Below are positions 16,991-25,142 of a DNA stretch of 64,000 bases, in pieces. The stretch's first letter is position 1, and every line of letters starts with the position of its first letter. This stretch comes from Bacteroidota bacterium (GTDB taxonomy: Bacteria; Bacteroidota; Bacteroidia; Palsa-965). The notes under the pieces were generated by a model. That model was not told the origin of the DNA. It saw only the letters and a program-made list of their open reading frames with translations, and did not search any database. The DNA is taken from NCBI GenBank assembly GCA_013298545.1, contig JAAFIA010000010.1:1-64000 (forward strand). Direction: 5' to 3'. A program made the position numbers and the translations under genes.

Positions 16991-17116
16991 TTTCCTTTTT
17001 TATTCACACCCACTTTTTTTCTACTTATTTTTTGCACGTATTGAAATCTGATTTACTTTAGCAGAACATTTCTAAAACTAAGACTATCGACTAAATCACA
17101 TATTAACATATCGTAA

Positions 17117-17280
17117 TAACGCATTGGCGTTAGTGTTGCTTGCTTATCAAAACGGCAAATTTTAACTCAAACAAGGAAACACTAAGCGTCGCGCCGGAAG
17201 GCGTGGGCTTTAGTGTACTTGTTTGAGGGGGCTTTGCCGTCCCTGATAAGCGGTTACTAAAGTACCACGCCGATTTTTTT
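17117..17280 (+). ncRNA. Highly structured palindromic element ending in a T-run (candidate ncRNA/terminator)
   Basis: Nested complementary segments around a GGAA loop; each half also folds alone; T7 at ~17274-17280. Confidence 0.6.
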
Positions 17281-17489
17281 GACTATAAACTATTATTTAT
17301 GTGCTTAAAGTGGACATCGGTTTTAATAATTTGGGCATTGATATTGAAACGAAATACCTGAAAAATAAGCATTACCAATGTCAGAAAACAGACCAAAAAT
17401 GAATGTAAATAAATTGTATTAGTAATTTTTTTTTATCAATTTTATTAAAACGTTTAAACATTAAATAAATAAATATGAACTATCAAAAT

Positions 17490-17532
17490 AAAAAAACCAT
17501 ATCCACGCAAAATGTACGTGGTATATGGATTT
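17490..17532 (-). terminator. Intrinsic terminator of a short minus-strand unit
   Basis: CCATATACCACG...CGTGGATATGG stem followed by T7 on the minus strand. Confidence 0.7.
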
Positions 17533-17561
17533 TCACAGGATTAGGACGTACTAAATTACAT

Positions 17562-17630
17562 CTACCAACCACCATTGCCATCAGTACCAATGATACCTAA
17601 TGCTCTTAAAATTGCTTGAATGAGTTCCAT
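17562..17630 (-). CDS. Candidate 22-aa peptide MELIQAILRALGIIGTDGNGGW
   Basis: ATG to TAG read manually; followed by an intrinsic terminator and divergent from the TPR gene. Confidence 0.4.
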   Translation of the reverse strand: MELIQAILRALGIIGTDGNGGW

Positions 17631-17736
17631 TTTTCTTTTGTTTTTGGTTTCTACGAATGTCTAAAAACAGTCGATCCAAATTAGGGTACTTTATTCAACA
17701 AAATGGACATTCAAAAATCATTCAAAACCAAACGAT

Positions 17737-19290
17737 ATGACACGACTACAAAACCTACATAAGTTAGTCCACAAGTTAAAGTCGGAAGAAGTTGAAGTAT
17801 GCAGAAGGCTTCTTACTGCTTTTGATCGGAGAGGAATTAAGTTTGATAACAAAGCGGTTAAACTTTTTGAAACGCTGTTAGAAGATCAAACGGGGGAATA
17901 TACGGAGGTGTTCATATCAGAGAAGATATACGGGGGAATAAAAATTACTGCTATTCAAAAATTACAAGTCCGGCTAAAAGCTAAAATTTTGGAAATGCTG
18001 CAAATGGATATAAACATTGAACGTGAAGATACTTACCCTATTAGATTACAAGTCCTTTATTCCATCCGAAAACAACTTAACTACGCTCAAATTCTTCAAG
18101 CCCGTTCAATGACTTCTATGGTGCTGCATCTATACGACGAAATCATACAGCAAGGTGTACGTTACGAATTATGGGAGGAGGTAATAACTGCTGCTCGTTT
18201 TAAGTGTGGACTAGTGGCAATTTCTATGGGCCAAAGCCAATATGAAAAATGTGCTCAATCATGGAAAGAATACAGGCAAATTTATCGCGCTTGTGCATTT
18301 GCTGAAAGTAAATACAACGAGTTGGTTCTCATCACAAATTATAGATCTTGGACTGAAAAAGATTCTATAAGACTTAGAGAAAACATACTGAAATTGATGC
18401 AACTATTCGAGAAAACAAACTCGGCAACTATTGAATATCATTTAAGGCGTTTAGAGGCGCACTATTATCAGCAGCATTATGAGTATCGAAAAGCCGACGA
18501 ATGTTTGCGACGAATAGTAGTTTTAACAAAAGATTTTGATTCTGTTGCAACAAAATCAAGGCATTCTGGGGCATTACTAGATATTGCTCAAAACAATATC
18601 TATTTGCGCGATTTTGAAACTGCTATCTCTAACACATTTACCGGACTTAAATACGTTCCGGCTACTCACAGCACCTCAGTATTTTTTATGGAACTTCAAT
18701 TTTATTGTAATTTCTATTTAGGTCTATATGAAAAGGCGTTAGGTTGTTTGAAAAAAGTCGTGAAACTTACTGAGAACTTTGGTTGGGGTTTTCAAAAAGG
18801 GAAATGGTCTTATCTTATCGCTTGTTGTGAGTTTGCGCTTGGAAACTATCAGCAAGTAGATACAATTTTACTTGCTGTTAATCCGATAGAAAACGACAAA
18901 AATGGGTGGAATCTTGGAGTTCGTTTTTTGTTAATCCTAAGTAATATAGAACGAGAAAAATTTGATGTCGCTAGTAGTAGATTAGAAACTATTCGTAAAC
19001 AAGTAAATCAAAAATCGCATAAAAATCTATCTCCAAGAAATAAAAGAATTATCAGTTTGTTACTTGCTCTTGACAGAAAAAGTTTTCGCTTTTCTGATCT
19101 TACGATCAAACAGCAAAAAGCATTAGCGGACTTGTCAAGTTCTGAAAATAATTTACGTTGGGAAATACTTAGCCCTGAACTAATACTATTTCACGCTTGG
19201 TTAAGTTGCAAAATTGAGAAAGTTCCTTTTCAGCAAAAAACACCAACCATGTTGGTTCGCTCGTCGGAAGCATTAACAATTGCAGTTTAA
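17737..19290 (+). CDS. TPR-like helical repeat protein
   Basis: Repeated helical pairs (e.g. YYQQHYEYRKADECLRRIVVL, YCNFYLGLYEKALGCLKKVVKL). Confidence 0.65.
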   Translation: MTRLQNLHKLVHKLKSEEVEVCRRLLTAFDRRGIKFDNKAVKLFETLLEDQTGEYTEVFISEKIYGGIKITAIQKLQVRLKAKILEMLQMDINIEREDTYPIRLQVLYSIRKQLNYAQILQARSMTSMVLHLYDEIIQQGVRYELWEEVITAARFKCGLVAISMGQSQYEKCAQSWKEYRQIYRACAFAESKYNELVLITNYRSWTEKDSIRLRENILKLMQLFEKTNSATIEYHLRRLEAHYYQQHYEYRKADECLRRIVVLTKDFDSVATKSRHSGALLDIAQNNIYLRDFETAISNTFTGLKYVPATHSTSVFFMELQFYCNFYLGLYEKALGCLKKVVKLTENFGWGFQKGKWSYLIACCEFALGNYQQVDTILLAVNPIENDKNGWNLGVRFLLILSNIEREKFDVASSRLETIRKQVNQKSHKNLSPRNKRIISLLLALDRKSFRFSDLTIKQQKALADLSSSENNLRWEILSPELILFHAWLSCKIEKVPFQQKTPTMLVRSSEALTIAV

Positions 19291-19296
19291 GCATTG

Positions 19297-19373
19297 AACA
19301 TCCCCGCCCATAAGGGCCAACGGCATAGGGGTTTGTCTGTTGTGTTTGTAAGTGTATTACAACGGGGGATGTT
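19297..19373. other. Candidate structured RNA element between two co-directional genes
   Basis: AACATCCCCG / CGGGGGATGTT closing stem with internal GCCC-ATAA-GGGC and GTTGT/ACAAC helices. Confidence 0.45.
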
Positions 19374-19409
19374 TCCAATTAAAATCTAAAAAGTACCAGC
19401 TACCAACCT

Positions 19410-20033
19410 ATGAAACCTGACGTAATCGAATTGAATAACTTGCTCCAACGGATTCCGATAGAAACATTTCGGTCTTTGAAGTACGCGCAACGTGCGAAGC
19501 CATTTGCATACTTTTTTATCGAATTTGTAAGCAAATCGGGGTTTGATGGCGAAGTGGTTGAAACCCTTATTGCTTTTTCGGTAAGTGGATATAAATTGAA
19601 AAAAACAGCAGCTTTATTAAACCTCGATTTACCAACCCTGAGAAAGAAAATGTTTCGTGCGTTTTCAAAATTAGAGAAAAGAGAACGCGCTTACTTCGCA
19701 TTGCTGCGAAAAAATACAGATTCGATTGAGCATCCGTTAAAAGACACTTTTTTAGCCTTTCTAAAACCAATAAACGAGCATACAGAACTAGGGGACGAAA
19801 TAGTACACATACTTACAAGTAAAGGCATAACAAGTCTTTGGCATCTGAATAAATACACATATTCCAAACTCATCAACTTAGAAATTTTAACACCTAAACA
19901 ATTGGCTACACTTTCCTATTATCTAAACCGAAACCGCTATAACGAGATACTAAATTGGGAAGTCTTAGCGAATTGGTTTGAACAATCGAACCGCCGATTT
20001 ATTGGCGTTACCGACCATGATATGAACTATTGA
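19410..20033 (+). CDS. Putative regulator: HTH (sigma region-4-like) plus RpoA-CTD-like helix-hairpin-helix
   Basis: SGYKLKKTAALLNLDLPTLRKKMFRAFSKLEK; LGDEIVHILTSKGITSLWHLNKYTYSKLINLEILTPKQLATL. Confidence 0.45.
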   Translation: MKPDVIELNNLLQRIPIETFRSLKYAQRAKPFAYFFIEFVSKSGFDGEVVETLIAFSVSGYKLKKTAALLNLDLPTLRKKMFRAFSKLEKRERAYFALLRKNTDSIEHPLKDTFLAFLKPINEHTELGDEIVHILTSKGITSLWHLNKYTYSKLINLEILTPKQLATLSYYLNRNRYNEILNWEVLANWFEQSNRRFIGVTDHDMNY

Positions 20034-20125
20034 AATTCAGGCTGAACCTTGAATAAATAAGTAAACGACCCGCTAAAAAAGGAGGTTTCCCCAAGTGAAA
20101 AAAAACTACAAAAACAGAAAACGCC

Positions 20126-21166
20126 TTGACTACGGCTGCGAATTGTAGTACATTTGATTTACTAAGCAATAACGTGAACAAATCCTTTTTCATAGCGTTA
20201 ATTTTTTTCTTGGGCATCGTCGCGAAGACAGAAGCCCAACAAAACCTTGTGTACAATGGGGATTTTGAATTGTATGATACTTGCCCTATTGGCTTTTCAA
20301 GTCCCCCAAACAATCCACAAATTGAGCATTGTTTGGGCTGGACAATGCCGACGTATGCTACTTCCGACTATTTTAATATTTGTAGTGCTTTTCCAGTTAG
20401 TATTCCGATGAATGGTATTAGTTTTCAATATCCACTTAACGGGAACGGATATTGTGGCTTCTTCGCATTCTCTAAAATACTTGATATTAATGGCGGTTAT
20501 TACTGGTGGGAGTATGTGCAAGGCAATCTAACTCAACCTCTCGAAGCGGGTGTAACATATAATTGTTCTTTCTATGTAAGTAATGGCTATACATTTCAAT
20601 TTGCAGTTGATGAGCTTGGTGTGTACTTTTCTTCAAATGCTATTTCTCGTCCCGATCCTTTACCATTCGATGCGTATAGCCCTCAAATAAAATCCCCTGC
20701 CGGAATATATTTAACAGATACTTTGGGATGGACAAAAATTGAGGGTGAGTTTGTGGCACAAGGTGGCGAGCAGTTTATTACAATCGGGTGGTTTAAAGAT
20801 ACTTTGTCAACAGATTATATTTCTCTCGACACAAACTACATTGATATAGGGGCATATTATTTTGTTGATGGAGTTTCTTTAACCGAAGTATCAAGCAAAC
20901 TCGAAGTGCTAAACGTATTTACACCCAATGCCGACGGCATCAATGATAATTTTTCACCGACTTCTGCCTATTTACTGTCGTACAAATGTCAAATTTTCAA
21001 TAGATGGGGAGAACAAGTAGTAGAACTCAATGCCCCAAACCAATATTGGGATGGTACATCAAACGGTAATCCGTGTTCAGATGGTGTTTATTATTATACT
21101 ATTTATGCCATTGGTAACGATGATAAAGTATATGATTTAAAAGGATTTGTTCAGTTGTTGCGCTAA
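20126..21166 (+). CDS. Secreted protein with gliding-motility-associated C-terminal (T9SS type B) domain
   Basis: C-terminal LNVFTPNADGINDNFSPTS...CQIFNRWGEQVVEL...YWDGTSNGNPCSDGVYYYTI. Confidence 0.8.
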   Translation: MTTAANCSTFDLLSNNVNKSFFIALIFFLGIVAKTEAQQNLVYNGDFELYDTCPIGFSSPPNNPQIEHCLGWTMPTYATSDYFNICSAFPVSIPMNGISFQYPLNGNGYCGFFAFSKILDINGGYYWWEYVQGNLTQPLEAGVTYNCSFYVSNGYTFQFAVDELGVYFSSNAISRPDPLPFDAYSPQIKSPAGIYLTDTLGWTKIEGEFVAQGGEQFITIGWFKDTLSTDYISLDTNYIDIGAYYFVDGVSLTEVSSKLEVLNVFTPNADGINDNFSPTSAYLLSYKCQIFNRWGEQVVELNAPNQYWDGTSNGNPCSDGVYYYTIYAIGNDDKVYDLKGFVQLLR

Positions 21167-21178
21167 ACAACGAACAAG

Positions 21179-23794
21179 ATGAATAAATATTTAAAAGTTG
21201 TACTACTTGGTCTTGGACTAAGTAGTACAGTTGTGCTACACGCACAACCTGTAATCAACAACCCTGCAAATGCCAATGTTGCTGGAGCAAATAGCTTGCA
21301 GTATTGGTCTAGACAAGGGAATACGAATGCCAATGGCACAAACAACGTATTCGGAACACAAACCAATTACAACGCCCAAGTCTGGTCAATGACCAACGGT
21401 TTTTACCGTATGATGATGAACAACGGCGCGGGGGGCAATGCTGACGGCTATATTGGCATGGGCAATAACCTACCCGCCAATTTCGCCCCCGTAGATCGCT
21501 TGCACTTATATCAATCAGGCGGTACTACCGCTATGCGTTTTACAAACTTTGCAACAGGTCTAACCGCAACCGATGGCCTTCAAGTTGGTGTACTGGCTTT
21601 GGGTGCTGCTGTAATCCGCGATTATGATGCAAGTAGAAACATCCTTATCGGTACAAACAACGGTGGTGTTGGTGTTGCTGATCGCATTAAAGTTTGTTCG
21701 TTTGCAGAAAATGGTTTTGTAGCTATGGGCAATGTCAATGCCTTTGGACAACCTAGATCGCAACTGCACATTATGCAGTATGGCCCAAATATGCAAACTC
21801 CATTGCTACGTGGCGAAATAATTAGAACCGATGGCGAAAATAATATTACAAATGCGTGGCGGTTATATACAGGAATAAACTCGGTTGTAAACTCAGAAAA
21901 GTTTTCTATCCAAGCACCCGCAAATTCAAACAACGGAGAACTATACACCACTAGCGGCGATATGCTTTTCTTTACGGAAAGTGTCAATTTTGGCGATTTA
22001 CAACGTTTGCGTTTAACCAACGGTATTGGAAATCAGTTAGGCGTTCCTCAACAAGACGCAACGCGCGTCAACATTAGTTACGGTTCTGTTTATGGCCCAA
22101 TAACAAATCCAGTTGCCCTACTCAATCTCGGTTTTGATCCACCAGTAGGACCAAACGGCGGGCAACGTGCTTGGATGGACGTAGGCGCGTTTATGTGCGC
22201 GGGTAGTGATAACGTGTATTTAGGCTTGAAAAACGAAGACCCGAACGGAAACTTTGGCCCCAACGGAAATAATGACCGTATGGATGCCGTATTGAATTGG
22301 GGTGATAACACACAAAACCAAAATCCGTTTGGCCCTGATAATTTGCGTTTTATTTTTACAATGGTACAAAATCCGGCTACGGCTACTGGCCCTGCTTCTA
22401 CACAAGGACTTGAAGCAATGCGGATTACTCCAGCAGCAGTAAACGCCAATACATATATGTTTACAGGTATCGGCGGCGATCCACAAACAAACCTTTACGG
22501 CCCTGCACAAAACAGCATCAACCCAACACAAACCGTTGAGGTAAATTCTTATGGCCTTACCAATGCAGCAGGTGGAAGTAGCGGCCTTCGGTTTACAAAT
22601 CTCAACACCACTTCGCCAACTATTGCAAATCCCGGACAAGGTGTACTGGCCGTTGATGCAAACGGCGATGTGGTTTATGTACCTGCTCCAACAGGTGTTT
22701 TGTTTGGTGGTGCTTGCGGTAATCAAAACTTGATGCCTTCGGATTGGGAAATCCCAACAAACGGTTTTAATTATGTATTTACAGGCCAAAGTGTAAACGG
22801 CGATAACGTTGGTATTGGCCTTCCAAATGCAAACTGCGCTCCAATTGCCAAACTAGAAGTGTTGCAACAATCAACCGTAAATAATTCAACAGGCGTTTTT
22901 TCGCGCAACCTTGATAATGATGGCGTTGCCCTTCGTGCGAGTGCTTTAGGTACGGCCTCTGGAACACAAACAAAAGTTGCCGGATGGTTTGAAGCAAGTG
23001 TAGGTTTTGGAAGTCAGCAAGTAGCCATTTACGTTCCGCAATTGGGCGGTGTGGTAAATATCGGCTACCCTACACCAAACTCAGGTCAATTTGCACTATT
23101 GAATGTAAACGGTTCAATCACTTCAAACGGTTTAATTGTTCAAACTTCTGATGCTTCAATCAAAACCAATGTAAATACAATACAAAACGCGGGAAGTATT
23201 ATTGATCGCTTGCGCCCTGTCAGTTACAACTATACCACAGCTTCTATTTCTGATTCTTCGATGGTTGGTTTACACTTTGGTTTGATTGCACAAGAAGTTG
23301 ATACCGTTTTGTCTGAGGTGGTACATACAGACGGCAACGGTTTAAAATCGGTTTCTTATATTGAATTGATGCCTTACCTAATTGCGGCCTATCAAGATGA
23401 ACACCGCCGTAACGATTCATTAGCTGCTGCTTTGTCTGCTTTGACCAATACCGTAAATGGTTGCTGTAACAACAACTCACGCACGGCAAATAATGATCCG
23501 TTGACTATTCGTAACATCGAATTGAATAACAACGCGGTTGTTTTGGAACAAAACATTCCTAATCCGTTCGCCGATCAAACTACAATAACTTACACCATTC
23601 CGGCAGATGCGGGTTTTGCTCAAATTGTGTTTTATGATGCACAGGGAAAAATGATCCGTTTAGTTGATATTACCGAAAAAGGGAAAGGCCAGTTGAATGT
23701 TTTTGCAGGTGATTTGTCAACAGGTATCTACACTTATAGCCTTATTGTTGATGGTAAAGTAATTGATACAAAACGTATGGTTAAAACGAATTAG
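21179..23794 (+). CDS. Secreted protein with S74/chaperone-of-endosialidase-like domain and T9SS type A sorting domain
   Basis: SDASIKTNVNTIQNAGSIIDRLRPVSYNY...GLIAQEVDTVLSEVV; LEQNIPNPFADQTTITYTIP...GIYTYSLIVDGKVIDTKRMVK. Confidence 0.8.
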   Translation: MNKYLKVVLLGLGLSSTVVLHAQPVINNPANANVAGANSLQYWSRQGNTNANGTNNVFGTQTNYNAQVWSMTNGFYRMMMNNGAGGNADGYIGMGNNLPANFAPVDRLHLYQSGGTTAMRFTNFATGLTATDGLQVGVLALGAAVIRDYDASRNILIGTNNGGVGVADRIKVCSFAENGFVAMGNVNAFGQPRSQLHIMQYGPNMQTPLLRGEIIRTDGENNITNAWRLYTGINSVVNSEKFSIQAPANSNNGELYTTSGDMLFFTESVNFGDLQRLRLTNGIGNQLGVPQQDATRVNISYGSVYGPITNPVALLNLGFDPPVGPNGGQRAWMDVGAFMCAGSDNVYLGLKNEDPNGNFGPNGNNDRMDAVLNWGDNTQNQNPFGPDNLRFIFTMVQNPATATGPASTQGLEAMRITPAAVNANTYMFTGIGGDPQTNLYGPAQNSINPTQTVEVNSYGLTNAAGGSSGLRFTNLNTTSPTIANPGQGVLAVDANGDVVYVPAPTGVLFGGACGNQNLMPSDWEIPTNGFNYVFTGQSVNGDNVGIGLPNANCAPIAKLEVLQQSTVNNSTGVFSRNLDNDGVALRASALGTASGTQTKVAGWFEASVGFGSQQVAIYVPQLGGVVNIGYPTPNSGQFALLNVNGSITSNGLIVQTSDASIKTNVNTIQNAGSIIDRLRPVSYNYTTASISDSSMVGLHFGLIAQEVDTVLSEVVHTDGNGLKSVSYIELMPYLIAAYQDEHRRNDSLAAALSALTNTVNGCCNNNSRTANNDPLTIRNIELNNNAVVLEQNIPNPFADQTTITYTIPADAGFAQIVFYDAQGKMIRLVDITEKGKGQLNVFAGDLSTGIYTYSLIVDGKVIDTKRMVKTN

Positions 23795-23810
23795 AATAGC
23801 ATTTATAGGT

Positions 23811-23840
23811 AAAAAGCCGTCCAAATTCGGACGGCTTTTT
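23811..23840 (+). terminator. Bidirectional intrinsic terminator
   Basis: AAAAAGCCGTCC AAATTC GGACGGCTTTTT. Confidence 0.85.
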
Positions 23841-23988
23841 TTGTTGCTTTTTAAAATACTCAAATCGTTTACCTTTCAAATAGCCTGTAAGGTTTCGATT
23901 TTCAGACTTTCGGCCTTATCCAAATCATCTAACAAAAAGTCAGAACTGCATACTGTTACCATTTGGTTTCCGTTGTGTCTTTTCTTTG

Positions 23989-24018
23989 TTACTTTCTTTG
24001 GACAAGCAAAGAAAGTAA
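23989..24018. repeat. Palindrome TTACTTTCTTTG-GACAAG-CAAAGAAAGTAA
   Basis: 12-bp perfect inverted repeat in a non-coding gap. Confidence 0.75.
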
Positions 24019-24165
24019 AGAGCAACTTCCTTTTCCAAACCCCAACCGTAAGCCCGCCGCAGGCGAATTGTACGCTGGTTGCGAATAACAAAAAGTATAT
24101 AATTTGTTGCAACGCGCGTTATAAACGCGCATCTCGAGCCACCTCGTTGCAAACGAGGTGGAGAT

Positions 24166-25047
24166 TTACTTTCCTAAATACCCATAAAATTTCAAACTCC
24201 GTTCGCTGTCGCGCCAGTCTTTGTCAACTTTGACGAAGAGTTCGAGGAAAACTTTTTTCTGCAAGAATTTTTCCATGTCGAGGCGTGCGGCAGTTCCAAC
24301 CTTTTTCAACATGCTTCCTTGATGACCAATGAGAATGGCTTTTTGTGAATCGCGCATGCAATAAATGGTGCAACGAATGCGGTCAATGGTTTCTTCTTCG
24401 CGATATGAATCTACAATCACTTCTACGCTGTACGGAATTTCTTTGTCGTAAGTGAGCAAGATTTTTTCACGCACAATCTCGGCCACAAAAAAACGTTCGG
24501 GCCGATCGGTCAATGCGTCTTTGGGATAATACGCGGGATGCTCAGGAAGCAAGGCCATGATGCGGTCGAATAGTGGAATGATATTGTCATTGGTCAAAGC
24601 CGAAACCGGAATCCATTCTGCCGCAGGAAATTCTTTTTTCCAGAAATCGGTTGCTTGCTGCAATTTTTCTTTGCTCACCACATCTGTTTTATTGAGCAAT
24701 CCGAGCACCGGAACTTTTGCGCCTTGAATGCGTTTCATCATGGCCGGTTCAATCGGTGTGTCATCGGTTAGATCGACAACAAAAAGCAATACATCAGCAT
24801 CGGCAATGGCAGAGCCTACAAATTGCATCATGCCTTCGTGGAGCTTATATTTCGGGGCTAAAATTCCGGGCGTATCGGAATAAATCATTTGAAAATCGTC
24901 GCCATTGACAATGCCTAAGATGCGGTGTCGTGTAGTTTGTGCTTTGGAAGTGATGATGGAAAGACGCTCGCCTACAAGTGCGTTCATGAGTGTACTTTTT
25001 CCCGCATTGGGATTGCCTACGATATTGACGAAACCGGATTTGTGCAT
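24166..25047 (-). CDS. era: GTPase Era
   Basis: GNPNAGKSTLMNALVGERLSIITSKAQTTRHRILGI; C-terminal KH-type region ILIGHQGSMLKKVGTAARLDMEKFL. Confidence 0.97.
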   Translation of the reverse strand: MHKSGFVNIVGNPNAGKSTLMNALVGERLSIITSKAQTTRHRILGIVNGDDFQMIYSDTPGILAPKYKLHEGMMQFVGSAIADADVLLFVVDLTDDTPIEPAMMKRIQGAKVPVLGLLNKTDVVSKEKLQQATDFWKKEFPAAEWIPVSALTNDNIIPLFDRIMALLPEHPAYYPKDALTDRPERFFVAEIVREKILLTYDKEIPYSVEVIVDSYREEETIDRIRCTIYCMRDSQKAILIGHQGSMLKKVGTAARLDMEKFLQKKVFLELFVKVDKDWRDSERSLKFYGYLGK

Positions 25048-25142
25048 GATGCAAAGGTAGGTATTTGAAATGGGTGAATTTAGCCTTCAACAAAAAGTCC
25101 GGCAAGCATTGCGCGAGCCGGACTTAAACAAAGCGGTTGTGT

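Noticed and set aside
17117-17280. Integron attC site
   Set aside because: Although palindromic with a GCGTTA-like end, the attC R'/R'' consensus (GTTRRRY/RYYYAAC) does not fit and no integron integrase is present.
19169-19378. 69-aa minus-strand ORF METSPVVIHLQTQQTNPYAVGPYGRG...
   Set aside because: Mostly antisense to the end of the TPR gene and through the structured element; no independent support.
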